Assembly: GCA_036346355.1 (NCBI GenBank)
Contig: CM070569.1
Coordinates: forward strand, 60,846,561-60,910,560
Direction: 5' to 3'
Length of the DNA stretch: 64,000 bases
DNA from: Rhipidocladum racemiflorum
Taxonomy: Eukaryota > Streptophyta > Magnoliopsida > Poales > Poaceae
Translations under genes and position numbers: made by a program
In this document: positions 1 to 12,303 of the stretch, piece after piece
How the letters are laid out: each line of letters begins with the position of its first letter
How positions within the stretch are numbered: position 1 is the first letter of the stretch
Notes under the pieces: generated by a model
Databases searched by the model: none
Told to the model about the DNA's origin: nothing
What the model saw: the letters and a program-made list of their open reading frames with translations, nothing else

Positions 1-156
1 TATTGACAGGAGATTACCGGATTTTGGATGGATTCGCTTCGCTTCCCATGCATTCCCGTGTGGCCCCGAACACCGCGCAGCCCCGCGTGCACACTTCGTC
101 TCCCGCACCTGCTCGCTTCGTCTCCCGCGCGTGCTTGCACGCTTCATTCCTCACGC

Positions 157-651
157 TAGGGTTTCAAATTTTATTTTCGAATTAAATCTCGTCACCTACC
201 GCAATCCAAAATTTTGCCGAGATCTCGTTATTTCGGAAGAAATCCGAGCAAAATACAAAAACCAAAATTTGAATCTAGTCAAATCCGATCAAGTTTTTGT
301 CAAATTTTGGTCAAATTTGCCGAGATTTCAGTGAGATTCACCGAGATCTCGGCGAGATTTTACGCACCATCACACTTTGAATTTTCTAGGGTTTTTTCAA
401 TTTGCCAGAATTATGATCTACCAACTGTCCCACATGGGAAACGACATGAAGAATCCAATCCGGTCAAGTTTTAGTCAAATCTCGGTCAAATTTGCCGAGA
501 TTTCGGTCAAATTCACCGAGATCTCGGCGAGATTATAGGTTACTGCAGCACTTTGAATTTTTTAGGATTTTCTTAATTTTGCCGGGATTATGAATCTTGG
601 GGGTTCCGAGATCCGAAATTTCGCCGAATTTCAGCGAGATTTTGAACCTTG
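157..651. mobile_element. hAT-like non-autonomous element, 'CGAGATCTCGG' family copy 1
   Basis: The ends are imperfect inverted repeats (TAGGGTTTCAAA on the left, complement of CAAGGTTCAAAA on the right). They are flanked by CCTCACGC at 149-156 and CCCCACGC at 652-659, an 8-bp target duplication with one mismatch, which is typical of hAT elements. The interior is filled with diverged repeats of CCGAGATTTCGG-like motifs. No transposase is visible. Related copies lie at 60567-61041 and, much decayed, at 50830-51200. Confidence 0.7.
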
Positions 652-821
652 CCCCACGCTGCCCGCTTCACTTCCTTTACGTTTTACGCTTCATTCCCCA
701 TGCTGCACTCTATCGTCTATCTCAAAGTCCAAAGAAAAGCAGGTAGCACCCAAACCCAAAGAAAGTAATAAGTCGTGCAGTGTATGAGAGAGAGAGAGAT
801 ATCAGAGAAAAAGAAATTGAT

Positions 822-3640
822 TGTAACGAACCACCTTTTCAGGTGGCACGTTTAAATACCCCCAACAACTACCCAGGATGATTAGCTGTCGGAAAATCAA
901 GAGCACATTGCCACACAAAGGACGAATTCAACTGCTTTTATAGAATATAAAGCCTAACAATCAAGTTTCTTACAAAAGGAGGTGCAGCTGGCCCCCAAAT
1001 AGACTACATCCAAAACACCACATAGGCAGGCTTGAGCAAAACACTAAGACCTTAAAACCAAACCAATTCGTCATCTACGATTTCTTGATAAACTCCAGCT
1101 TCTTGGAACTCTGAAAGAGTTGGGTTAAGCAAGGGTGAGTACACAACCGTACTCAAAAAGTCGTACGGGAAAATGCTGAATACTACATGCAAGGGATCAA
1201 CAATAGATTGGCATAAGGTTTAAGTATTGTAGATACAAATTTATTTGTAAGATCATTTTACATTTGAAACACAAACCATACACAATATTAAAAGGGGGTT
1301 CACAAAATTATCACAATTAAGTCGCATTCTCAAAACGTCCAAAGTCTACTTGAGCTATGTTACGGGAGTCACCCCAATTCAAACTTAGCTTCATTAACCG
1401 GAAGCACGGTGTATTCGAATACTATTTAATTAGACTCTATAGAGCTGCTCAGTTTTACCTACAAGATATATATGGCCGTTAATGCCATGTGCAACTTACA
1501 TGCAACTTAAATGCATGTGGTCGGGCCGAGACCATCACAGTCTTTTGATTGAACATCCCTATCCTACCCGATAGGTCCTTAGACCCACTATTCTTGGGTA
1601 CCTATCGTTGTGAGAACTGGCGAATGACGCTTCATTCCCGTTCTACCAAATCCATCAGTCATTCCCCTGTCGGGAATGACTGCTCCCAATTCTCCTTCTG
1701 AGAATGGTACCACCATGTAATGTAAGTATTTACAGGGAATGTACAATGTACTGAGCTATATCGGAAATGGTTCAACAGACCGGTCCGACTTGTGGTTGAG
1801 TGGGATCTTAAGTTGTTTACTTTGCTGAACGGGGTTTAACCTTATGTTGCCAAAGACCAAGCCTTACAACATCCACAAACCCGTCTGGCACCTACATGTA
1901 CTAGCCACCAAACCAACCATGGCCTTAATCATCAGCCGGGGATCAGACTAGCATCCACCTCGTGGTTAGTCCAATATTATCTCCTTGATCGAAGCACATT
2001 TAAATAGTTCGAGCCAACTGCTCGCCAATATTTTATTTCTCATTTAAAGATTTTGAGTGAGACTAATATGATTATTAAGTATCTACGATGTGTGTATAAT
2101 CATCAACTAGGGTTATTCAGGGTTATTAGGGTTCATCAATGTCAAGGAGGCTAATCGCGAAACTGGGTATATCTAAGTTGCATGTTATTCTAAACTAGCA
2201 ATTTTCAATATTTCAACATACAATTAAAGTAATGTAATAGAAATTAGATACTCCAATATTATGAATAATTGGGTTCAACATGATAAAGGGCATGCGGCTT
2301 GCCTTGCTGGGTTTGAGGGGTCACCTAGGGCATAGTCGTTGTAATCATACTCGGCTCTTGTCTGGTCCGGATCCTGCTCGAGCTTCGAGTACTGCGCGAA
2401 TGTCGGATCTAGCACAAACGACGAAAAACGTTAAATAACGATAAACGGAATGAAAACGATGAGCGAAAAACGACGAACGAAAATGGAGAACGACGAGCCA
2501 AAAACGGCCGGGAGAGGTTCGGAGGGAAAATTTGGCATTTTGGGAATTTTGGGAGCTTCAGATGGAGGAGTGGAGGCCGCTTTTGGGTATTTTTGGGCTT
2601 TTTTGGAATTTTAGGAATTTTTTGAATTTTTATGGGATTTTTCTGGATTTTTGTATTATCTAAATTCGAAAATAAAAGAAAAAGGAAAAGAATGTGGGCT
2701 GCATAGTGTCGCCGGTTTCGGCCCAAGAACGCTGCGCATATGCGGCCGAGTGGCTGGGCTAGCCCATGTGGCGAGCTCGCCTGACAGGTGAGCCCGCAGG
2801 TGCAGCGAGGCCGACGGGTGGGGACGGCGCATGGCTCGCTGACCGGTGGGGTCTGGTTGGCAGGGTGCGGTGCGGGAGAGGCTGGACTGTGGGGATGGGG
2901 CGACGGAGAGAGAGGGCAACGGTGACGGCGCATATGACAATGGGGCCGTCGAGCAGAGAGACAAAGGGCGTGGGGCTTAGAGTTCGGCTCTGGTGTGGGG
3001 GTGAGTGAGGCGGTGGCGATTCGGGCAGCTGTTCGGTGGCAGGCGAGGCGAGGCGGTGGCCGAAGCTGGGGGAGAAGGTCGGGGAGAGGGATCGATAGGC
3101 CAGAGAGGGGGGCTAGGATAAGGGTTAGGCGGGTGGGGCAGAGGGAGAAGAAGAATGAGGGCGGTAGCGCGGCTTCGACCGGTGGGGGGGGGAAGGGGCG
3201 GCGGTGGACTCACCAGAGGGGTTGAAGGCGAGAGGGGTGAGGGCGATGAGCGCTCGGGAGGGGTTTTTATAGCGTGGGCGGGGGAGTGAGGGTGGCAACG
3301 AGCTAGCGAGGGGGTGGGCGAGCAGCGCGGGCGGCAACGGGGCTGATGGCGGAGGGGACACAGTGTGGGCGAGATAGTCGGCTTGGACAGCGGCGAGGCG
3401 ATGCGACGGGAGCAGGCGAGCAGCGTGGGCAGTGACGATGGGACTGGGCGCATGCGACGTGCGGCGGAAAACGCGGGCGAGGTGACGCGGCGACCGGGCA
3501 AAGGCAGTGGACCGATGCACGGAGGGAGCGGACCTAAGGTCCAAGATGAGGGAGAAATGCCAAGTAAGATTCAACTAAATCAAACCCAAATTCCAAATCG
3601 AATCTGAATTAAAAAAAATTGAAATTTTTGGGGCATTTCA
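822..3640 (-). mobile_element. Solo LTR of a retrotransposon, minus orientation
   Basis: Read on the minus strand the element starts TGAAATGCCCC and ends GGTTCGTTACA, the TG...CA form of an LTR. It is flanked by TTGAT (817-821) and CTGAT (3641-3645), a 5-bp target duplication with one mismatch. No gag, pol or primer-binding site adjoins it, so it looks like the product of recombination between two LTRs. The 2.7-3.6 kb part is very GC-rich and gives several long chance ORFs on both strands; none resembles a protein. The LTR type (Ty3/gypsy) is inferred from its length and ends. Confidence 0.7.
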
Positions 3641-4060
3641 CTGATCAGAGAGAGGTGCAGCCCTCTGGTCCTCTCCTTGATATGCAGCACAACACTCAAT
3701 CTATACCACTTCTTGCGATGGTAAGCATGTTACTCACAGCCATCATGTCTTCATGTTCTTCAATGGCTTATGCTTTGAATTGGTTCAGTTGACCACGTAC
3801 GAAACTGGTGTACCCTAAATGCCATTGCTTTAGCCTCTAGGTTCCTCAAGCTCCAGCTGGAAGCATGCTTTATGTATGTGCTTCTACGCATCGGGCACTG
3901 ACAGCAGCAGGCCACAGTTCCAGAAGGTGGCGATCGACTGTGTCCCGCTATTGCGCAATGTCTAAAAAGAAGTCGGTAAGCTGCTTTGCAAGGCAGTGTT
4001 CCCGCAGTCGAACCCAATGATGACTGCTCAACTCCAGGTGTTCGAGGGCCTCGTCAACAT
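3641..4060. other. Unassigned stretch between solo LTR and repeat-rich LTR remnant
   Basis: No convincing gene or TE end is visible. The ORFs here are short and overlap in several frames. The sequence runs into the repeat-rich LTR remnant that continues to 10806. Confidence 0.3.
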
Positions 4061-4390
4061 GATGATTTAATTTGCATGTGTTACAAATATAAGAAGCTCT
4101 TGCTTGATTATTAATCGAACCTTTAGTTGGTTTGGTATTGCTTGGAGCTAAGTTTTGTATGTGTTGCACAAGGAGAGAGCTCAAACAATTTGGTTTAAGT
4201 GGTTGCATGCAACTAGAGATTTGCATATGTTGCAAACAGAGAGCTCATACACTTGAGTTTGATTTGTGGTTTGCTTGGAGTTAAGATTTGCATGTGTTGC
4301 AAATAGAGAGCTCAAGCATTTGAGTTTTTTTTCGATGTTGCATGAAGCTATGGATTTGCATGTATTGCAAAAATGAGATAGCTTATGCAT
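4061..4390 (+). repeat. Diverged array built on TTTGCATGTGTTGCAAA
   Basis: About five imperfect units contain a near-palindromic core (TTTGCATGTGTTGCAAA) followed by GAGAGCTC and a TTGAGTTT tract. The same core returns at 8680-8780 beyond the nested solo LTR, so both parts belong to one older interrupted LTR. Confidence 0.6.
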
Positions 4391-4395
4391 TTTGG

Positions 4396-4765
4396 TTTGA
4401 TTGCTATTTGCAAATGAATTTTGTAAATATAAGGGATGTTTATGAGTTTGGAATCCTAGAGCATTTGAAGAGAGCATTTGCAATCGTGTTTTGCCAAGTG
4501 TTGTGATCTCATGTTGATCACTTCATGGCTAAGAGGATTAATCTCATAGACTCGTGGTTTATTTGCATATGTGTTTTGCAAATACGTTTGAATTTGCTAT
4601 TTGCAAATGAGTTAGAAGTTATGGCTTTCGATCCTAGAGCATGTGAAAAGGGCATTTGCAAATGTGTTTGCAAAGTGTCATGATCTTGTGTTGATCACCT
4701 CATGGCTAAGAGGATCGATCCCATAGGTTCTTAGTTTATTTGCAAATGTGTTTTGCAAATAATCT
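4396..4765 (+). repeat. Tandem duplication, about 185-bp unit, two copies
   Basis: Unit 1 (about 4396-4585) and unit 2 (about 4592-4765) share TTGCTATTTGCAAATGA, TCCTAGAGCAT, ATGGCTAAGAGGAT and TGTGTTTTGCAAATA in the same order. Divergence is moderate, so the duplication is old. Confidence 0.7.
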
Positions 4766-4779
4766 GAAGTTTATCTCGA

Positions 4780-5300
4780 AAACTGGCGCTACCGTAGGCT
4801 TAACGTGGGTAGTATCACAGGCTGGTAATACCACCTTATGGGTGTCGGTACTACCACTCAGTTGAGCGGTAGCTTTTTTAGAAAGAATGTATTGTTTGTC
4901 TAGATCATAAGGCCGGTACTATCACTCTGTTAAGACCGGTACTACTGGAGGTCGGTAGTACCGCTCGTGAGTGCGGCAGTTATATTCCAGAAGCATGATT
5001 TTTCTCTGTGATTTGAAAGTCAAAGCTGCCAGACCTCTAGGGTGGTACTACCAGAGGTGTGGTAGCACTGGCCCCAAGCCGTCGGTAGCTATTTTATAGA
5101 GCGTGGTAATCGCGAAGTTTGTAAGTCCGTGCTACCGGACTTGAGGTCGATAGTACCGCTAGTTGTGTGTCGGTAGTACCGGTTGTACTGTGCAACAACT
5201 AGTTTTTGAGCCATTTTCGACCATTGGGGTCGAGGTTGATATTACCAGGATTTTGCCGCTGGTAGTACTGGGATTTGCCAATTTTGACCATATTTGCCTC
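4780..5300 (+). repeat. Dispersed GGTAGTACCG-type motif array in LTR remnant
   Basis: Many diverged copies of the partly self-complementary motif CGGTAGTACCG are scattered at irregular spacing. I take this as interior of a decayed Copia-type LTR whose other side resumes after 8600. No protein is encoded. Confidence 0.55.
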
Positions 5301-5356
5301 AAATGGCTAGTTTTAAAGTGGGGGCTATAAAAGGACCACATGGGGGGCAAGGGCAA

Positions 5357-8300
5357 TGTAATATCCCGGATGAACTTTAGGGGTTTTATTTTCTTTTGGA
5401 GTGTGTTTGTTTTGTCGCGGGTCATCCTTTGGGTTTCGGGAGGACCCTAAAGGGGGTTTGGGCCGTTGGGAACTGGCTTGGGCCTTAGACCATCTCCAAC
5501 CCATTCCCGTCCCCTCCCTCATTCCCTTCGCGAAGGGATTCCCATTCCCTTCATTCCAACTGTTCCTTCAAGATTCCCTTCACTGATTCTCTCTCCCATT
5601 CCCTCCAGGAAGGGATTCTCTCTCCTTTCCCTATACATTTCCCTTTAAAGGGAATCTGTTGGAGATGAGTGGAAATAAAGGGAATGGGAATGGGGAAGGG
5701 AACAGGGAAGGGAATGAAATGAAGGGAATATGATTGGAGATGGTCTTAGGAAGTGTTCTTGGGCCTTGAGGGAGTAACCCTAACCCTAAAAGCCCATCAC
5801 TTGGTCCCTCCACCCCAGCCAGGTTTTCCCCAAGTCCCAGCCGCCTCGTCCTCCCCTAATTCCCGTGCGCCCCTAATCCCGTGCGCTGGCCGACGCCTCC
5901 TCCTCCGGTTGGCTTTCCCCCGACGACGCCCAAGCTCCCCTGCGCCTCCCCCGGCCAGGCGCCGCCTCCACCCAGCCGCCGCCGCCTCCCTCAACTGGTC
6001 TCCCCCAGCGCCAGCCGAGCTCCTCCCTGCTCCCTCTCGGCTGGTGCGCGTCCTCCTGTTCCGGCCGGCGATGCTCCGAGCGACCTCCCCAGCCGGCGCT
6101 GCCCTGGCCGCCGTTTCCCCCCTGGCCCTCCTCGCCTGGCGATGCCGCCCCTGGTCCACCCCGAGCACGGCGCCGCCCCCCCAGCAGCGATAGCTCCCTC
6201 CTTCGTGTGGGTAAGTGGAGGTGAAGTTCTAGTTGTGGAGCAGCTCGACATTATCCTTGTCCTACTTGCAATAGCATTATTCCTGATTATAACCGAGGAT
6301 GTCTGTGTACCATACGATGCACCGTGGCTATGGTTTGCGGTCTGTCGCGGATGATTAATCGAGTCCAAAGTGAAGGCTACATTCTCAAGATTTATATTGT
6401 AGAGCATTTTGTCGCTATCACTCATCTTAGGAATTTTCATTGTTTTCTTGTGTCACTTAATTATCAACTGCAGGAGTTATAATTTCATGATTGAGTTAGC
6501 GATATTAACCTTGCATATGAATTTCTATACATCGGTGCATCCCCCGTGCTATGTTGCCTTTATTAGATATATATTGGTCAAAGGTTCTCACTTGATTAGT
6601 TTCTAGTAACGGTCAAGTATTGAAAATTGTATATTACAATCTTGTGGCTAGGTTGTCACAATTTGTCTAGGACCTTGTCCCTAGTCGAGGAGGTCTTTCT
6701 TTTAAGGCAGCCTGACATCTGATGACACTATTAAATCAACTTGTGCAATTTTGATGGTTGTCGGTAGCATAGCCTGGCAGAGGTATGTGTTGTTATCTGC
6801 TGAGAAAATGCAGGTGTAGGCTTTTTGCTTGTGTTCTACATCCTTCCGTGATTAAATGTTATACGGCCTAGAGTTTTATTGCCGAATTAGTGGCATTATT
6901 CACATGAGAAATGAATTTTGAGTATTGTGTTATTTCTCTAGGGTTGGAGGTCTCTAATCCCGCAAGCGGGCTATCAGTTATCGCCGAGGTTAAAGGCAAG
7001 TGCATCAATTAAGGAATTTCTGTATGAGTAATGTCTAATTATTCTAACTATGTGGTTCGTCTCATTACTTTTATGCTGCACGTAAGTATAAATATGCTGA
7101 TTGTGCTGACAAATATGGTATTCGTTGGGAATAGGTCTAAAATGATGAGTAGGTGACGCCGATCGCAAGTGCTTTATAATGATTATCGTATGATAGAGTA
7201 TCGCTCGCTTATTGTTACACTTAATTGCCTTATTGAATGCATGTGTTCTATTATCAAGGCTTACTCATGAATATGATTAAAGTAATGAGGATGGTAAGTT
7301 AAGGATGAGAGGAGTTGCTATTCGTGTATTTGATTATGACTCTACAGTTGTAACGACGAGAATGAATTTATTTGTGAATGATGCTTACGAATCGACCTTG
7401 CTCTATGGGTCGACACAATGGTAAGAGCTGTGGTTGCATCATATGCATTCATGTGCATAGGAGCCAGGTCAGAGATAGTCATATAACTAGTTCGGTGTGC
7501 CAAGGGCCGGGTCAATGAGAGGGATGTATGAACTCAAGAGCTCTTTGGGCCAGGTCGGTGAGAAAGCTATATGACTAGACCTGAATGCTCCGAAAAAGTC
7601 CTACAGAGGTAGTCTCCATGGAGTGGGAACTCTGTAGGGACTCCACGGGAGTGGGGGATTTGACCCCGTATGAAAAAGGATGGGGCAAGGTGTGGCATCG
7701 ACGGGTGCACACCTAGCTATACCGGTATGAGCTCAGAGGAAAAGACGCATCTTGCACTGCATTTGTGTTGCATAGTTTGCTAATGCTTATGTATATTCAG
7801 TTATGAAAGTATAAATGCATTGCATAGTATTGCAGAGTGAGTGATGGTCATGTGTTGGCTGTGACAATATGTGTGTGTTACGATTTTGTTTGATGCACTG
7901 CATGGTAATGCTCATGATAAATGACAACTGATGTTCCTTGACGCTGAGGATAATTTACAGGTTAAGAATGAATCGAGTTGTGGACTCGTCCAACGTGGTC
8001 CAACGAGATACACGAATTTAGTGAGCAATGTAGTGGAAGAAGTCTTACGGTGATTTCCTTTTTTTCTATACTTTGTAGTTTGGCATAGAAGGTATGAGCG
8101 TGTTATTGTTTTAAATGCATTAATTGATATTGTCTTTGCCTTTTTGTTGTACTTGGCTGAGTCTTCGACTCACGCTTGTTATATAATGTGTGTAGGCACC
8201 CGGAAGTTGGCATGCTGGGATGGGTGTAGTAGCACGCTCACGTCATTTCACCACAGTCTCAAATTAAATTGTCGCATTCAATCCTATTGAGTTCATGCTT

Positions 8301-8595
8301 TGTAATTTAATTTGTGGATTGTTGTATGTGCTTTGCTAGGTCACGATGGTTATCTGATACCATGACCCATGTGCATGCTTGGTTAGTTATCTTAAGTTGC
8401 TTACTGTTGTTATATATCTGTTATTGTCTTCTGTCTGTTGAGTGGATGTCCTAGTTTTAAGGGAGGGGCTGCTGAAATTTCTCATAATTTCGGTAAGTTG
8501 CTAGTTCATTAGCTTGCTTTGCTAATTTAGTTTAGTGTCTTGTGCTATTTGTTGTGTGACGGTTTAACGGGCACACGTGGTGCCGGGGTGTTACA
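5357..8595 (+). mobile_element. Large solo LTR nested in an older LTR
   Basis: The ends are TGTAATATCCCGG and CCGGGGTGTTACA, almost perfect inverted repeats. The flanks are identical 5-bp duplications GGCAA (5352-5356 and 8596-8600). At 3.24 kb this is a long LTR with no internal coding region beside it, so it is a solo LTR. It contains a Tourist MITE at 5488-5745 and a GC-rich leader-like part at 5.77-6.2 kb with a possible splice donor (GTAAGT near 6210). Plus orientation is a guess from that leader. Confidence 0.85.
5488..5745. mobile_element. Tourist-like MITE inside the solo LTR
   Basis: The ends are GACCATCTCCAA and TTGGAGATGGTC, perfect inverted repeats, with TTA target duplications at 5485-5487 and 5746-5748. 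The interior is rich in CATTCCC/GGGAATG repeats that make it largely self-complementary. Confidence 0.9.
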
Positions 8596-8600
8596 GGCAA

Positions 8601-8978
8601 GGTTTTTGGTTCTTTTGAGCATTTGGGTGAGGTTGTATATGTGGTTGCACACTCACATTTGGTTTTTGAGCTAAGAGTGAGCCCTATTTGCATGTGTTGC
8701 AATTAGGAAGTGGATTGAGAGCCTCTTGTGCATGTGTTGCATTTAGGAGGTCACCGGAGTGCATGTGTTGCACTAGGTGAAGTTTAGGCGGAGGCTTGAC
8801 TTATTACTCTTAGAGGTTGTCGCCTCCTCGACGGCATAGGAGCATCATGTGTGGAGCTTCTCAATGGAGTTTGTAAGAAGTCCGGCAAAGTTTGTGAAGC
8901 TCGGAGTTCTCGCCTACCCGGAGGGGTGAAGAACTACCACTAGTGGATTCAAGGCAGGTGCTCAACTGTGGAGCCAGT
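8601..8978 (+). other. Continuation of the older interrupted LTR
   Basis: Three more GCATGTGTTGCA motifs match the array at 4061-4390. No gene is visible. Confidence 0.5.
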
Positions 8979-10432
8979 TGAAAGCATCTAGGCCCCCTAA
9001 TGGTTTATTTAAATTGATTGTTGGGTTTTGGTGCTTAATGATCAACTAAATTAGTTTTATTAGATTTCATCGGAAAGGAGGATCAAGATTAAGGATTCCT
9101 TATTCCTAGTTCTTTGACTTGGGAGTTAATTAAAGTTTGTTAGATGTGTTGTTCTAGGTTTCAACTGTACTATAAAGAGGGATTATGCATAAGTTCAAAA
9201 TCTTGGTTCCTAGGACTTTTTATTGAGACTACTTGGAGCTTAGATTAATTCTTTCCAATTCCTCTAAATCTGGTCTTGAGTTCATATCCTTTTCAAGTCA
9301 AATATTAATGCTTCTTTACCTGAACTCAAACCAAAAATTTCCCATTTACGTCAGACCAAGTTTTTGGGTCCTGTACAGATAGCCTTTCCCTTGAAACCAA
9401 TTTGAGTGCATTAAGGTTACAACGGACCAAAAATCTTTCATTCGCATCAAACCACCTTTCTCGGTCCGGAGTAAACGTAAAACTTACTGGTTTTTGCTGT
9501 TGAAACCAATTCCTTTCTTGTTTCATGACCAGTAAGTTTGCCTTCTACGACAGACCAAGTTTTTCGGTCTGTCGTAAACTTGCACTTCATTGTCTCTCAA
9601 TGGACCAGTTTTTGCTCAAAGCATGTGTACGACGGATCAATTCTTCTTGGTCCGACATAAATGCATTTTTTGCTGATTTGGGTCCGAAGTACATAGAGCC
9701 TCTTGTATACTATGTCAAACCTTGTCAGATACAATCATTTTGAGTTGTCTTTTCAGTCTGACATTGGCAAACGGCTACTTTTTGCCAATAACGGCTATTT
9801 GCTTCCTGTAGCCTATTTAAACAGTTCAGAGGCTCACCAAAATCAGAACTTTTACATCTCTTTGACATCTAGCATCCCAAAAGCCAAAAAGCCCTCAAAG
9901 AGACCAAGCTCAAACTCTGAAAGCAAAAATCCTACACTCTTACAGCTCCAAGTGAAGTCTAGTTTCAGCAGTTTCTAGTGAACCAAGAGACAGGGCTTGT
10001 GGATGGTCTATTACTCTTGGAACTAGCTGTTCCTAGACGGTTCAGTGGTGGTTGTAGTGCGATCTGTCCAACTGTGATTGTGGAAGGCCACTGTCATTGT
10101 GAGAGGTTTGGACTCACCTCACCAGAGTGGTAAAGAGTCACACCAGTGACAAATCCAGTACTGCTGTTGTGAGTTACTGGTGGAGCAATACTTCCGAGGA
10201 AGTGCTCTAACGGGGACGTAGGAGATTTATCTCTGAACCTCGGTGAAAAAATTTGCTTGTCTCTGTGTTTTGTTTGTCTTTGCGTGTATCTCTATTCCTT
10301 GATACTTGTTCATTGTCTTTTGATGCTTAATCTTTTTATCTGTTCAGATCTTGTCTTTAAACTGCTTAGTTAATCTTGATAAATTGTTAAAATTGCCTAT
10401 TCACCCCCCTCTAGGCCATACCGATCCTTTCA
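8979..10432 (+). mobile_element. Solo LTR, Copia type (Sirevirus-like)
   Basis: The element begins TGAAAGCATCTAGG and ends CCGATCCTTTCA. It is flanked by identical CCAGT duplications at 8974-8978 and 10433-10437. The start and the CCTATTCACCCCCCTCTAGG motif near the end are typical of grass Copia LTRs. There is no internal domain. Confidence 0.85.
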
Positions 10433-10806
10433 CCAGTCCATCGTGTTTGGGCTTGCCTAAATGTGGATTAGGGAAAACCAGCAAGTCTCTGAGACCACGG
10501 TAAAATATCGGTGTGTTTCTCTTTATGTTTGTTTGCAATTCTCTTTTTATGTTGTTGCAATTTACATTCCTAGAATTAAATTGCTTGCTTGATTAGAATT
10601 GCTATTCTTGTGTAGAGACCTAATTAATTAGTGCACTTAGTGAGCTTAGTTGATTTAGGCTTTAATTGTCAAAATCTTGGTTTATCGCTTCCGCATTATA
10701 TATTGTTAAGGTTTTGACTTAGGGGTACTTAGGCGTGTAATTATTCGTGTAAGAATTTTTAAAGCCACCTATTCACCCACCTCTAGTCAGCATCCTCGAC
10801 TTTTCA
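10433..10806 (+). mobile_element. 3' end of the older LTR that hosts the nested solo LTRs
   Basis: The sequence ends with CACCTATTCACCCACCTCTAG, slightly earlier than a terminal CTTTTCA at 10800-10806. This resembles the end of the LTR at 8979-10432 but is diverged. I could not find the matching 5' end, which should lie between 3.6 and 4.1 kb. Confidence 0.5.
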
Positions 10807-10863
10807 CGACCCTTGTGGCTCACCCCTGGCCTCCACGCTGCCGACGCCACCTCAGTTGCTGTT

Positions 10864-10951
10864 GTGCTGGCTTATGGCCGCCGCCGTGCTGGCCTCCGGC
10901 CGCCGCCGTGCTGGCCTCCGGCCGCCGCCGTGCTGGCCTCCGGCCACCGCC
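10864..10951 (+). repeat. Tandem repeat, four 22-bp units
   Basis: Four units of GTGCTGGCCTCCGGCCGCCG plus CC follow one another; units 2 and 3 are identical, units 1 and 4 differ slightly. A 22-bp period would break any reading frame, so the overlapping ORF is unlikely to be real. Confidence 0.9.
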
Positions 10952-11569
10952 TCTATGAGCCGCGCTCGGCTTTGCCGATCTCCCCTATGCCTAATACTCT
11001 ACTCCAGCTAGGGTTTGGTAAACCCTAGCCTTTATCTCACCCCTCCCTGCTCCCCAGTTGGCTCTGCTCCAACCAAGCGCCACGCCATCAGTGCCTTGTC
11101 TCCTACCATACTAATCTCTGTGCTTGATTCATTTTACTATGATGGTCTTGGTTAATTTACATGTTTACCTATTTTCGATTTGGGTTGCCGATTCGTGGTC
11201 AATGATGATTTGGAGACTACCTGATGGTGGGTTGGTGGTACTAATATAGGGTTTAACCTATTGCTTTGCAATACGGTTGGTGATGATAAAGAGTTGATGC
11301 TTGGCTTTGGCGGTGAGGTGGTGACACTCGTGGTCTCCCGTATGCTGGGGTGTACGCGGGGTGAATGGGCACGTACTGCGTCGCCATCTAAAGCTATCGC
11401 TCGCTGAAACCTAGGGTAATCCCCACAATATCTACTATCCATCGTAGTCCTTAGCTATGAGCATGATATGCTACTATTATGGACTGAGAAAGGGGTGGGG
11501 TTGCCTGGATTGCAGAAGGAACATGGGAAGGGAAATGGCTCGGTGATGTGGTTGATGGTGAGTTGCTAA
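10952..11569. other. No gene recognised
   Basis: The region holds short ORFs only. A stretch at 11.15-11.45 kb is open on the minus strand for 96 codons but has no recognisable motif. Confidence 0.3.
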
Positions 11570-11819
11570 TCTCTACTATATAAAGTGAGAGTTTCTTCCC
11601 ACGTCACATTAATTGCCCTGCTTAATTGCTCTACTTAATTGCCCTGCTTAATTGTCCTACGCAAGAAACGAAGCGTTGCTTTAATTAGCCAACTTTTGCA
11701 AAAAACGAAGCGTTAAAGATATATGTTTGATCTTATGAAATAGTATTTTTTTTATTTTTTAATCTTTATTTTTCGTTATCAATTTTGTTTTTCGTAGCAA
11801 CGCGCGGGCATATAACTAG
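11570..11819 (+). mobile_element. Short non-autonomous Helitron
   Basis: The 5' end TCTCTACTATATAAA and the 3' end CAACGCGCGGGCAT...CTAG match the ends of grass Helitrons, and insertion lies between A (11569) and T (11820) with no target duplication. The interior is shared with the copy at 56831-57079, including AAACGAAGCGTTAAAGAT and TTTTCGTTATCAATTTTG. Confidence 0.85.
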
Positions 11820-11891
11820 TGGAAATGATATGCTAGTGGTGTCCATGTCCTCGCTATTGCTTGCTTCTAGGGCTTCCTAGCCTCCTTCTTA

Positions 11892-12303
11892 GGCCCTGTT
11901 TGGAACGGCTTTGGCTTCGGCTTCTGTCCTCTGGAAGTCAGAAGCTATCCCAAACAGTTAGCTTTTTCGCAGCCAGAAGCCAAAAGTCAACAGCCCATTT
12001 GTAATAGCTGAAACCCGAAAACTGGTCTGAGGTGGCTTCCTACGGCTTCGGTGGGTTGAGGTTATAACTTTACTACAAGAGTTCAAAGAAAATCACCCAT
12101 TCCCACCAAGTATAAAATCCCAAACCACACCACTCTCACCCTCATTTCCAACCCGCATCCCTTATACCTAAAAGCTATACTAAAAAACCAGACTAACAAA
12201 CATCAAACCTCTTCAGCCCAATTGTTCAGCCATGCAGCCTTCAGCTATGCAGCTCAGCTAAAAACTACTTTTTAGAAAAGCTTTAGCTATACCAAACAGG
12301 GCC
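11892..12303. mobile_element. Tourist/PIF-type MITE, GGCCCTGTTTGG family
   Basis: Terminal inverted repeats are GGCCCTGTTTGG and CCAAACAGGGCC, with TTA at 11889-11891 and 12304-12306. No coding capacity is visible. Confidence 0.9.

Noticed and set aside
2409..3607. Several ORFs of 80-174 codons on both strands
   Set aside because: They overlap in many frames inside a GC-rich solo LTR and show no domain or biased codon usage.
4061..4390. Possible CRISPR-like array of regularly repeated motifs
   Set aside because: Units are diverged and adjoin without unique spacers, and the DNA is plant nuclear.
5775..5792. Telomere-like AACCCTAACCCTAAA
   Set aside because: Two units only; this is a common telo-box in plant leaders and LTRs, not a telomeric tract.
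5753..6440. ORFs of 120-157 codons in a GC-rich stretch
   Set aside because: They lie in the leader-like part of the solo LTR at 5357-8595 and are rich in Pro/Ala/Arg in every frame, as expected from composition alone.
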